Assembly (NCBI GenBank): GCA_017448145.1
Contig: JAFSMA010000147.1
Span: 1 to 37,916, forward strand
Direction of reading: 5' to 3'
DNA length: 37,916 nt
From: Oscillospiraceae bacterium
Lineage (GTDB): Bacteria > Bacillota > Clostridia > Oscillospirales > Oscillospiraceae
In this document: in pieces, positions 26,204-33,996 of the stretch
Position numbering within the stretch: position 1 is the first letter of the stretch
Layout of the letters: each line of letters starts with the position of its first letter
Program-made: the position numbers and the translations under genes
The notes under the pieces: model-generated
What the model was told of the DNA's origin: nothing
Database searches by the model: none
What the model saw: only the letters and a program-made list of their open reading frames with translations

Positions 26204-26233
26204 AAAGCGGAAAGAGGAATTTCTTTCCGCTTT
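26204..26233. terminator. Bidirectional terminator between convergent genes
   Basis: An 11-bp stem (26204-26214 with 26223-26233) with an 8-nt loop, A-rich on the left and T-rich on the right. With the preceding hairpin it separates the GH3 gene from the convergent AraC-GH39 gene. The rest of 26032-26299 shows no credible gene. Confidence 0.7.
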
Positions 26234-26299
26234 CTGCATTTTCGGGCGCTTTCGGCGCAACAGGGGCGCTTCTGCTTGTTTTCTCGCCCCGGCAGGTGC

Positions 26300-28762
26300 T
26301 TACCTGGGCTTGACCACAATCAGCCTGACCTCCAGCATGTCCAGCATGGCGTCCAGCCGCAGCACGCCGTCCTCGGCGGCCACCGTATATTTGTTGATGG
26401 CCGGGACGGAGCGGGCGGCCAGGGTGTCCAGCTCCGGGCCGTCATTCAGCGCCATGGCACCCATGGCGAGCCATTGGTCAAAGGCGCTGCCGGAGGCGCG
26501 GTTGATCACCGTCTCGGTGACGATATAGTCCCCCGGCTTCGTGTCGCTTATGTGGAGATGCACGTCCAGCAGCTGCTCCGGGGAGAAGGGCGTATAGCGC
26601 TCGGTGAAGGTCATGTCGAAGCGCTCCCCCTGGGCGTAGAGGTGGGAGAAGTGGCGGTAGTGATACAGCATGATCCGGTAGCTGTCGCCCTGGCGGGTCG
26701 CAAACCAGCCCTCGCCCCGGCCCAGCAGGGTGTCGCCCAGCTGCCGCAGCAGGGTGAAGGCGAAATAGCCGGCCTTGGGAATGCCGTTTGCGGTAAACAG
26801 GCCCAGCCCGCCGAAGAACATCTCCTCCGGCTGCGGGGCCTCGCCCATCCAATCGGTCAGCGACCAGTAGGAAAAGCTCTCCAGCCGGTCGTAGTTTTCC
26901 AGAATACTTTTCACGATGTAGCAGGACTTGAAGCAGGTGTCGTTCAGGAGATCCTGCTGGCTGGGGGTGTTGTTCCACTCGGTGAGGAACAGGGGCATGG
27001 CGTCTGCGCCCAGTTGATGGCGCTCGCTGCGCACCTGGGTGACAAAGCCGCTGAGGCCGTCGGTGCTCTCCCGCAGCGCCATGGACGCGGTGAAGCCGAA
27101 GGCCTCCTGCCCGCCCTCGCTCTCGTTGAATACCAGGTCATAGTAGCAGAAGTTGAGAAAATCCGGGGTGCAGTCCTGCTCCCGGCACCATTGCAGGAAG
27201 GGGATATACCAGTTCCGGTAACCCGGCTGCATCAGATAGTAGGTGGACGGCGCGCCGAAGAACAGCCCCCGGTCGCAATCCTTCACCGCCCGGAACGTGG
27301 CGCGGTAGAATTGGTAAAAGGCCTCGTCGCCGGAAAAGCCGTACATACTGTCCGTCGTGTCCGGCTGGTGCCAGACGGAGAAAAACCACTGCCGCAGCTC
27401 ATCCCGGCCGTAGCGCTCCTGCAAATGGCGTATCAGCGCCGACACCAGCTCGCTCCACCTGTCCAGGCTGGTCGGCTCGCTGACCAGATAGCCGAAGAGC
27501 CGCCGGCGGTTTTTGGCCAGGGCCTCCGGCATAAAGGAAAGCTGCACAAAGGGCCGCAGGCCGATGGAGAGCAAAAAGTCCACCACCTTGTCCACGTAGG
27601 CAAAGCTGTAAGCGTCCTTCCCCTCGGCGTCCTGGAAATAGACGTGCATGTCATCCGACAGGATGCCGTTGAACTTGATGGTGCGAAAGCCCACCTCCCG
27701 CTGCACCCGGCGCAGCAGCTGCTGCACGTCCGCCGACAGGATGGCCGAGGCGCTGGTGGTGCCGATCATGGTCCGCCAGCTGTGGCGCAGCGTGGCCACC
27801 CGCTTCTGGGCGCTGAGGGAGGCGCGGCAGGAGATGGCCTGCTGGGCGGTTTCCCCCGGAGGCGCGTCCAGATATTTTTTCAGGCTCGCCATGTAGTCGT
27901 GCTGCTCCACCTGCAGGACAGCCGCCTCCTTGGCGGGCTTTTTCCGGGCCTGGCGGCGGTAAATGCTGGGCAGCACGCCGTATTCCCTGCGAAAGGCCTG
28001 CACAAAGGCGTGGCTGTTGGGAAAGCCTGCGTTGGCCGACACCGTCTCGATGGTGTCGTCGGTTTTCAGCAGCGCCTCCACCGCGTGGTTGAGGCGCACC
28101 CGGGTGAGATAGCTGAGGAAGCTGACGCCGAACTGCTTATCGAAAAACTTGGACAGATACGGAACGGAGAGATGCACGCAGTCGGCCAGCTGCCGGAGGG
28201 TCAGCTCCTCCTGGTAGCGCTGGCTGATGATGCGGCTGATGTCCGCCATGCGGGCGGCATAGCGGTGGGCCCGCTGGTTCCGGGCCTCCGAGTCCTCCAC
28301 CCGAAAGTGTTGATACATCACGTCCATCACCTCATAGATGATGGACCGGTTGCGCAGCTCATAGCCCAGCCGCCGCTGGGCGCTGTTTTTCACCAGCCGG
28401 GCGATCAGACGGCGCAGGGCGTCGAAGGCGGCGCTGTTGCCCTGTAAGACGCTGTTGCAGACGAAATCCGGGTGCTTGGGCTCCGGCAGCGTGCGCTCAA
28501 AAAAGCTCTGCTCGAACTGCACGGTGATCAGCGTGCAGTCCTGGCCCGCGAAGGCGTGGGGCGTCCTGGCGTCGATGGAGAACACGTCGTCGGCCCCGGC
28601 GGTAAAGGTCTCCGTGCCGGCGGTCACCTGGCAGGTACCCGACAGGATCATATCCAGCTCAAAAGCATCGTGCACATGGGCCTCAATGACGCCCAGGCGC
28701 CGCATGGTGCAGCGCAGGTGACTGTCCTCGTCAAAGCGGATGACAGTATAGGTCTGGGGCAT
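26300..28762 (-). CDS. AraC-GH39 fusion regulator with a probably inactive glycosidase domain
   Basis: The product has 820 residues; AAGGAGG lies upstream of the ATG. Residues 15-110 look like an AraC-type cupin (EAHVHDAFELDMILSGTC, FSIDARTPHAF). Residues 175-275 hold the two-part HTH: LTLRQLADCVHLSVPYLSKF and a second unit ending in FRREYGVLPSIYRRQ. Residues 300-800 resemble a GH39 beta-xylosidase barrel: VGFRTIKFNG, an FFSVWHQPD segment and FLTEWNN. In active GH39 enzymes the acid/base Glu lies in a WNEP motif; here it is WHQP, with Gln at 466. The nucleophile-position Glu (E595) is kept. No signal peptide is present. The GH39 part is therefore more likely a ligand sensor than a hydrolase. 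It is divergent from the ABC-GH operon and probably controls it. Confidence 0.88.
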   Translation of the reverse strand: MPQTYTVIRFDEDSHLRCTMRRLGVIEAHVHDAFELDMILSGTCQVTAGTETFTAGADDVFSIDARTPHAFAGQDCTLITVQFEQSFFERTLPEPKHPDFVCNSVLQGNSAAFDALRRLIARLVKNSAQRRLGYELRNRSIIYEVMDVMYQHFRVEDSEARNQRAHRYAARMADISRIISQRYQEELTLRQLADCVHLSVPYLSKFFDKQFGVSFLSYLTRVRLNHAVEALLKTDDTIETVSANAGFPNSHAFVQAFRREYGVLPSIYRRQARKKPAKEAAVLQVEQHDYMASLKKYLDAPPGETAQQAISCRASLSAQKRVATLRHSWRTMIGTTSASAILSADVQQLLRRVQREVGFRTIKFNGILSDDMHVYFQDAEGKDAYSFAYVDKVVDFLLSIGLRPFVQLSFMPEALAKNRRRLFGYLVSEPTSLDRWSELVSALIRHLQERYGRDELRQWFFSVWHQPDTTDSMYGFSGDEAFYQFYRATFRAVKDCDRGLFFGAPSTYYLMQPGYRNWYIPFLQWCREQDCTPDFLNFCYYDLVFNESEGGQEAFGFTASMALRESTDGLSGFVTQVRSERHQLGADAMPLFLTEWNNTPSQQDLLNDTCFKSCYIVKSILENYDRLESFSYWSLTDWMGEAPQPEEMFFGGLGLFTANGIPKAGYFAFTLLRQLGDTLLGRGEGWFATRQGDSYRIMLYHYRHFSHLYAQGERFDMTFTERYTPFSPEQLLDVHLHISDTKPGDYIVTETVINRASGSAFDQWLAMGAMALNDGPELDTLAARSVPAINKYTVAAEDGVLRLDAMLDMLEVRLIVVKPR

Positions 28763-28786
28763 GGCGCATCACCCTCCTTTTCCCTT

Positions 28787-28814
28787 ATGATAACACAGAG
28801 TAGGCAAAAATCAA
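28787..28814 (-). promoter_or_regulatory. Candidate promoter of the AraC-GH39 gene
   Basis: On the minus strand, TTGATT (28809-28814) and TATCAT (28787-28792) are 16 bp apart. The predicted transcript would start about 20 nt before the start codon, leaving room for the AAGGAGG site. Confidence 0.45.
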
Positions 28815-28826
28815 AGGTAATTCTGC

Positions 28827-28903
28827 GTAATACCCGCCTGGCAGATTAAAAATCAGATGTTATTCCGCCTGAACTCTCGTTCATCTGTTTCTTATCACCC
28901 GCC
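28827..28903 (+). promoter_or_regulatory. Candidate AraC operator: repeated TTATT-CCGCC-like boxes
   Basis: Three related boxes lie in one orientation: GTAATACCCGCCTG (28827-28840), GTTATTCCGCCTG (28859-28871) and TTATCACCCGCC ending at 28903. The first two end 31 bp apart, about three helix turns, as is usual for direct-repeat half-sites of AraC proteins. The third is 32-34 bp further. They lie just upstream of the minus-strand -35, between the divergent genes. Confidence 0.4.
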
Positions 28904-29149
28904 CGGCGGGGGGTATGGGCAGGGAATCCGGCCCGGTTTTTTTGGCAGTTTCCCTAAAAAAGAGGGGTGCCGTTCCTCCGCTTTTCACAAAAACCTGTGC
29001 TTTTTAATCTGTTTTCCCGGGAACCCATCGGCGTGACGCGGCGCCGTTCTTTTTTGCTCTCAAAAGCGGAAAGATTTTAAGGAAAAGACGATAAGGGAAA
29101 CATGGCGCGTTTTCCACCGGAAAAATACAATAATGCCAGAGGTGAGACT

Positions 29150-30652
29150 ATGAAAACTCCCATCCTGGAAATGAAGCATATCCGCAAGACCTTTGCCAGC
29201 ACGGTAGCCCTGGGCGACGTGGACCTGAACGTCTATCCCGGCGAGATCCGGGGGCTGATCGGAGAAAACGGCTCCGGCAAGTCCACCATCTCCTCCATCG
29301 CAGCCGGTATGCAGAAGGCCGACAGCGGCGAAATGCGCTTTCGCGGCGCTCCCTGGGCCCCTGTCAGCATGCTGGATGCGCTGGATAAGGGCATCGGCAT
29401 GATCGTGCAGGAGAGCGGCACCATTCAGGGCGTCTCCGTGGCGGAGAACATGTTTCTGGGTGAGATGCAGCAGTTTCCGGGCCCCTTGGGCACCGTGGAC
29501 CGCAAGGCCATGAACGCCAAAGCGGACGAGGCGCTGCGCTCCATCGGCGTACAAAACGTGTCCGGCGCAACGCCTATGGCCGCTCTGGACTTCCAGACCA
29601 GGAAGCTGGTGGAGATCGCCAAGGTGGTGATGAAGGACCCGGAGATCCTTGTGGTGGACGAGACTACCACAGCCCTTTCGCAGGAGGGGCGCAGCATTCT
29701 CTACGCGCTGATGAAAAAGCTGCGGGACGCGGGCAAGGCGGTGCTGTTCATCTCCCACGATCTGGATGAAATCATGGAGGTCTGCGACACGCTGACCGTC
29801 CTGCGGGACGGCGCCATCATCCGCCACTTTACCAAGGCGGAGTTCGACGCCGACGCCATCCGCACCAGCATGATCGGCCGGGAGCTGCAGGGCGACTATT
29901 ACCGCAGCGACTTCACCCCCTCCCGTCTGCCGGAGGTGGCGGTCAAGGCGGAGCACATCCGCTACGGCGCCGTGCTGGAGGACGTGAGCCTCACCGTGTA
30001 CCGCGGCGAGATCGTGGGCATCGGCGGGCTCTCCCACTGCGGCATGCACCCCCTGGGTAAGATCCTCTTCGGCGCCATCCGCCCCGACGCGGGGGAGGTG
30101 GTCACCGGCAGCGGCGTGAAGATCACCAATGAGACGGTGGCCATGAAGCACAGGTTCGGCTACGTCTCCAAGGACCGGGACGTGGAATCCCTGTCCCTCT
30201 CCGCCAGCATCCGGGACAACATCGCCATTGCCGGCATGGAGCAGTACGCCGTCAACGGCTTTCTGATGCTCAATTCCCGGGAGAGGGTCTATGTGGATAA
30301 GCAGATTGCCGACCTGTCCATCAAGTGCGCCGACCGGGACCAGGCCGTCAGCCAGCTCTCCGGCGGCAACAAGCAGAAGGTGGTCTTCGGCAAGTGGATC
30401 GGCCGGGGCAGCGAGGTGCTGATTCTGGACTGCCCCACCCGGGGCGTGGACATCGGCGTCAAGCGGGCCATGTACCAGCTGATGACCGAGCTGAAAAACC
30501 AGGGAAAATCCATCATTATGATCTCCGAGGAGCTGCCGGAGCTGATGGGCATGAGCGACCGCATCCTCATCATGAAAGACGGCAAGATCACCCGCGAGTT
30601 TGCCCGCAGCGCCGACCTCTCCGACGCCGAGATCATCAAATACATGATTTAA
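29150..30652 (+). CDS. Sugar ABC transporter ATP-binding protein (RbsA/MglA type, two NBDs)
   Basis: The product has 500 residues from the ATG at 29150, chosen for its AGAGGTGAG ribosome site; the frame continues 16 codons upstream without one. NBD1 has an intact Walker A (GENGSGKST, residues 38-46) but a weak signature (ALDFQTRKLVEIAK) and Walker B LVVDETTTAL. NBD2 lacks a normal Walker A (GGLSHCGMHPLGK), keeps the LSGGNKQK signature near residue 403, and has Cys428 in place of the catalytic Glu (LILDCPTRGVD). Asymmetric sites of this kind are usual in the ribose/galactose ATPase family, so the protein is probably functional with one hydrolytic site. It energises the two permeases encoded downstream. 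Confidence 0.93.
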   Translation: MKTPILEMKHIRKTFASTVALGDVDLNVYPGEIRGLIGENGSGKSTISSIAAGMQKADSGEMRFRGAPWAPVSMLDALDKGIGMIVQESGTIQGVSVAENMFLGEMQQFPGPLGTVDRKAMNAKADEALRSIGVQNVSGATPMAALDFQTRKLVEIAKVVMKDPEILVVDETTTALSQEGRSILYALMKKLRDAGKAVLFISHDLDEIMEVCDTLTVLRDGAIIRHFTKAEFDADAIRTSMIGRELQGDYYRSDFTPSRLPEVAVKAEHIRYGAVLEDVSLTVYRGEIVGIGGLSHCGMHPLGKILFGAIRPDAGEVVTGSGVKITNETVAMKHRFGYVSKDRDVESLSLSASIRDNIAIAGMEQYAVNGFLMLNSRERVYVDKQIADLSIKCADRDQAVSQLSGGNKQKVVFGKWIGRGSEVLILDCPTRGVDIGVKRAMYQLMTELKNQGKSIIMISEELPELMGMSDRILIMKDGKITREFARSADLSDAEIIKYMI

Positions 30653-30665
30653 GGAGGACAGAAAC

Positions 30666-31655
30666 ATGGATAACGAAGCGATCCTCCGCAAATACAAGCT
30701 GCGTCAGAAGCTGATCAACATTCTCCCCGTGGCAGCGCTGGCCGTCCTTTTCACCATTCTGGTGGTGACGGTGCAGGCCAAGGGCTACCGGCTGGACATG
30801 TATCTGAAAATCGTGTTCAACGAGGGCGTGGTGCTGGCGGTGGTGGCCACAGGCGCTGTGTTCATCTACACCCTGGGCTCCTTCGATATCAGCCTGGGCG
30901 CCTCCACGCTGTTCTCCGCCACCATGGGCGTCATGACCTACAACGCCACCGGCAGCCTGGCGCTGATGATCCTGGTCATCTTCGGCGCGGCGGTGGGCTG
31001 CTCGCTTTTGAGCTCCGTGCTGGCCTCGGTGTTCCACATTCCGGTGTTCGTCACCACCGTGGCCATGATGAGCGTGCTCTCTGCCATTGCCGCCCAGATC
31101 ATCACCACCAACGGCGGCGCCGTGGGCGGCATCTCCATCCCCTCGGCGCTGGTGAAGCCCCTGGACAACATGGGCTTCAAGATAGCGGCGCTGGCGGTGT
31201 TCTGGCTGGTGTGCTTCTTCGTCTTCTCCTTTACCAAAATCGGCCGCCGGCAGAAGTTTTTGGGCGGCAACCCCGTCTGCGCCCAGCTCACCGGCATCCA
31301 GGTGAACAAATACGCCATCATCGCCTTCGTCATGGCGGGCCTCGGGGTGGGCCTTGGGGCCTTCCTGACCCTGGTGTACACGCCCTCGGTCACCGCCACC
31401 ACCGCCGGCAGCATCGGCATGAACATCGTGGTGGCCATCGTGTTCGGCGGCATGCCCATCTCCGGCGGCCCCCGCTCCCGCATTTACGCGGCGCTGGTAG
31501 GCGGCTTCAGCTATATCCTGCTGAACAATATCCTGAAGCTGCTCATCGATTCCAACATCGGCTACGGCGTCAGCCAGATCGTCTCCGCCGTGTTCTTCCT
31601 GGCGGTGGTCTACGTCACCGGCCTCAACTACCGCAGCCAGATGCTGCCCCGGTAA
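30666..31655 (+). CDS. Sugar ABC transporter permease (RbsC type), first copy
   Basis: The product has 329 residues; AAGGAGG lies before the ATG, 13 nt after the ATPase stop. Eight to ten hydrophobic segments are visible. The BPD_transp_2 hallmarks include GSFDISLGAS in the second third-helix region, AGLGVGLGAFL, and the late loop GGMPISGGPRSRIYAALVGG. It is expected to form a heterodimeric channel with the second permease of the operon, because the two proteins are related but clearly different in sequence and each is a single copy. Confidence 0.92.
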   Translation: MDNEAILRKYKLRQKLINILPVAALAVLFTILVVTVQAKGYRLDMYLKIVFNEGVVLAVVATGAVFIYTLGSFDISLGASTLFSATMGVMTYNATGSLALMILVIFGAAVGCSLLSSVLASVFHIPVFVTTVAMMSVLSAIAAQIITTNGGAVGGISIPSALVKPLDNMGFKIAALAVFWLVCFFVFSFTKIGRRQKFLGGNPVCAQLTGIQVNKYAIIAFVMAGLGVGLGAFLTLVYTPSVTATTAGSIGMNIVVAIVFGGMPISGGPRSRIYAALVGGFSYILLNNILKLLIDSNIGYGVSQIVSAVFFLAVVYVTGLNYRSQMLPR

Positions 31656-31716
31656 GCAAACGCACAAGCGTTACTTAATAAACCCACAAACAACAACGAA
31701 AACGGAGGAAAACAAC

Positions 31717-32874
31717 ATGAAAAAAGCACTTGCACTGATCCTGGCGCTGGTTATGGTGCTGACCCTGGCCGCCTGCGGCGGCAGCAGCACCGACAGCGAG
31801 GCCCAGACCCCCGCCGACGAGGGCGACAAGACCGTGAAAATCGGCGTCCTTGTTTCCGACGTGTCCGGTGAGGAGGCCCTGGGCTTCCGGGCCTACTACG
31901 AGGACTACATCGCCAAGAACTACAACGTGACCTTCACCTACACCGAGCAGCTGGAGGACGCCGCTGCCGAGAAGGCCGCCATCGAGAAGTTCGCCGCCCA
32001 GGGCTACGACGCCATCCTGTCCCTGGCCGCTTCCGACCGCGCCACCCAGATCGAGACCTGCGAGGCCAACGGCCTGTACTACGCCGTGGTGTCCGGCATG
32101 CTGGACGACGCCCAGTTCGAGCAGTACAAGGGCAACGAGCACTTTGTGGGCCAGATCGGCCCCAGCATGGACACCGAGTATGAGGCCGGCTACGCCATGG
32201 GCCAGTACTTTGCCCAGCAGGGCGTCAAGACCGTGGGCATCTACGGCGCGTTCATCCCCAACCCCATGCACGTCTACCGCACCGCCGGCGTGCTGGCGGG
32301 CCTGGGCTGCACCTACGGCGGCGCCTCCGACAAGGACGGCATCGCCGGCCAGCTCTTTGGCGACCAGGGCGTGGACATGAGCAAGGTGGCTTGCGGCGAC
32401 ATCCAGATCGTGGGCTACTTCCAGGGCTTCGGCGACACCACCTTTGACGAGCTGTTCGCCATCATCGGCCAGCAGCCCGACGCCTTCCTCTCCGTGGGCA
32501 TGGCCACCACCTTCTTTGCCGACTCCCTCAACGGCGCCAACATCCCTTACAGCGACATCGACTCCTTCACCTCCGGCAACGCCGCCAACATGGCCGACGG
32601 CACCCTGACCTATCTGGCGGGCAAGTACTCCTCCAGCATCGGCCCCATCTTTGCCGCCACGCTGAACGCCGTCAACGGCAATCCCATCCGCGACGCGGAG
32701 GGCAACGCCATCTCCATCAGCCAGAGCTACCTGGTGGCCACCGACAGCGCCACCTTTGACAGCATCTTCAACGGCGACAAGGGCGACAGCCCCATCTTCT
32801 CCAAGGACGTGCTGGACACCGTCATCGGCGCGGTCTCCTATGACGACTTTGTGAAGCTGGTGGAGAGCAAGTAA
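31717..32874 (+). CDS. Sugar-binding lipoprotein of the ABC importer
   Basis: The product has 385 residues with a lipoprotein signal: basic start, hydrophobic core and the lipobox LAAC with Cys20, followed by GGSSTDSEA and a short acidic linker. The mature part follows the type I periplasmic-binding fold (KIGVLVSDVSGEEALGFRAY at about residue 40; later YDAILSLAASDRATQ, and GIYGAFIPNPMHVYRTAGVL). A strong ribosome site (ACGGAGG) precedes the ATG. It should capture the ligand outside the membrane and pass it to the two permeases. It lies between the permease genes, and a hairpin after its stop probably lets it be made in excess over the second permease. The ligand is unknown; the neighbours suggest a rhamnose- or N-acetylglucosamine/glucose-containing oligosaccharide. 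Confidence 0.9.
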   Translation: MKKALALILALVMVLTLAACGGSSTDSEAQTPADEGDKTVKIGVLVSDVSGEEALGFRAYYEDYIAKNYNVTFTYTEQLEDAAAEKAAIEKFAAQGYDAILSLAASDRATQIETCEANGLYYAVVSGMLDDAQFEQYKGNEHFVGQIGPSMDTEYEAGYAMGQYFAQQGVKTVGIYGAFIPNPMHVYRTAGVLAGLGCTYGGASDKDGIAGQLFGDQGVDMSKVACGDIQIVGYFQGFGDTTFDELFAIIGQQPDAFLSVGMATTFFADSLNGANIPYSDIDSFTSGNAANMADGTLTYLAGKYSSSIGPIFAATLNAVNGNPIRDAEGNAISISQSYLVATDSATFDSIFNGDKGDSPIFSKDVLDTVIGAVSYDDFVKLVESK

Positions 32875-32894
32875 GCATCCGTTCACATTCCCTG

Positions 32895-32925
32895 ACCGGG
32901 CGGGGCATCCGTCCCGCCCGGTTTT
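32895..32925 (+). terminator. Attenuating hairpin after the binding-protein gene
   Basis: A perfect 10-bp GC-rich stem (32895-32904 with 32913-32922) with an 8-nt loop, followed by TTTT. It sits within the operon, only ~25 nt before the next ATG, so it probably causes partial termination and mRNA stabilisation that raise binding-protein output. Confidence 0.75.
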
Positions 32926-32947
32926 CAAAAAAAGCGGGAGGTGCCCC

Positions 32948-33937
32948 ATGAAGGCAAGCAAGAAAATCATCGGAACGCTGGCGATCCCCGTGATCACGGC
33001 GGCAGTACTGCTGATCCTGTGCGCGGCAAGCGGCAAAAGCATGATCGCCAACCGCACCGGCTTCAATTACTTCACCCTCTATGCCGCCATCGTGATGATC
33101 ACCACCATGGCCCTGTCCATCAATCTCAACAGCGGCCGGTTTGACTTCTCCCTGGGCGCCATGGCGGTGCTGGCCTCGGTGCTCAGCGCCAAAATCACCT
33201 ATGGCCTGCTCTCCGGCGGCGCAGGCAGCGCGGCGCTGATGCTGTGCCTGAACGTGGTCATCGGCGCCCTGCTGGGGCTTGTCTCCGGCGGACTGTACGT
33301 GACGCTGCGCATCCCGCCCATCATCACCTCCCTGGGCGTCACCCTCATTTACGAAGGCGTCACCTTCACCATCACCGGCGGCAAGTACGTGATGACCGAG
33401 GTGCGCAACGCCTCCATGACCGCCTTTGCGGGCAACTGGTACTGGCCTGCGCTCATCATCCTGGCGGTACTGGCCTTTATCATCTATCTTTTTGACCACA
33501 CCCGGTTCGGCTACGACTATAAGGCCCTGCAAAGCGGCCAGAAGGTGGCCGTCAACACCGGCATCCGGGAGGTGCCCAACGCCCTGTGGTGCTACGTCAT
33601 CTGCGGCGCGCTGATGGGCGTGGTGGGCTTCCTCAACGTGGCCCGCAGCGCCAATATCAACGGCGGCAGCCTGAACTTCGGCTCCATCGGCATCATGTTC
33701 ACGGCGTTCCTGCCCATGTTCATCGGCGGCTATATCGGCCGCTTCTCCAACGACAAGGTGGGCTATCTGATGGCCGCCCTCTGCATGTCCATGCTCAACT
33801 CCACCTTTGCCGCCTTCTCCAACGAGATCAGCGCCTCCACCCAGTCCATCATCAACGCGGTGCTGCTGGTGGTGTTCCTGATCTATCTCAACAACGAGGG
33901 CCTGCTGAAAAAGATCCTGTCCCCAAGGAAAGCGTAA
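32948..33937 (+). CDS. Sugar ABC transporter permease (RbsC type), second copy
   Basis: The product has 329 residues, the same length as the first permease but clearly diverged. GGGAGGTG precedes the ATG. Hydrophobic segments alternate over the whole length. Family elements are LNSGRFDFSLGAM, a SGGLYVTLRIPPIITSLG segment, and the late loop GGSLNFGSIGIMF, which differs from the GG-P-R motif of its partner. It ends in KKILSPRKA. Placement after the binding-protein gene rather than beside the first permease is uncommon, and suggests an importer with two non-identical channel subunits. Confidence 0.9.
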   Translation: MKASKKIIGTLAIPVITAAVLLILCAASGKSMIANRTGFNYFTLYAAIVMITTMALSINLNSGRFDFSLGAMAVLASVLSAKITYGLLSGGAGSAALMLCLNVVIGALLGLVSGGLYVTLRIPPIITSLGVTLIYEGVTFTITGGKYVMTEVRNASMTAFAGNWYWPALIILAVLAFIIYLFDHTRFGYDYKALQSGQKVAVNTGIREVPNALWCYVICGALMGVVGFLNVARSANINGGSLNFGSIGIMFTAFLPMFIGGYIGRFSNDKVGYLMAALCMSMLNSTFAAFSNEISASTQSIINAVLLVVFLIYLNNEGLLKKILSPRKA

Positions 33938-33951
33938 CGAGAAAACAAAGC

Positions 33952-33972
33952 GGGCGACCGATATGGTCGCCC
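33952..33972 (+). other. Intercistronic hairpin before the NagZ-like GH3 gene
   Basis: An 8-bp perfect stem (33952-33959 with 33965-33972) with a 5-nt loop lies between the second permease and the GH3 gene. There is no T-run, so it is likely a stabilising or modest polarity element between transporter and enzyme genes. Confidence 0.5.
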
Positions 33973-33996
33973 CTGTCAATATGCGGAGGAGTCTCC

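Larger units (their letters stand above)
28763..29149. other. Divergent control region without a gene
   Basis: This 387-bp gap separates the AraC-GH39 gene from the ABC operon. It holds a candidate minus-strand promoter, repeated CCGCC boxes, T-runs near 28937 and 29050, and an inverted repeat TTTTCC-3 nt-GGAAAA at 29110-29124 followed by TACAAT. I find no convincing plus-strand promoter: the 29126-29131 TACAAT lies too close to the ATG, and the TTCACA near 28984 lacks a properly spaced -10. Regulation probably needs an activator. Confidence 0.5.

Noticed and set aside
29126..29131. TACAAT as -10 of the ABC operon
   Set aside because: Transcription would start within about 12 nt of the ATG, and no -35 is properly spaced.
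30431..30433. Cys428 in the second NBD as a sign of a broken ATPase
   Set aside because: Degenerate second sites are common in RbsA-type two-domain ATPases, and the rest of the gene is intact and well placed.
33586..33996. N-terminal extension of the NagZ-like GH3
   Set aside because: It overlaps the second permease in another frame and lacks domain character; the ATG at 33997 has a good ribosome site and begins the normal GH3 sequence.
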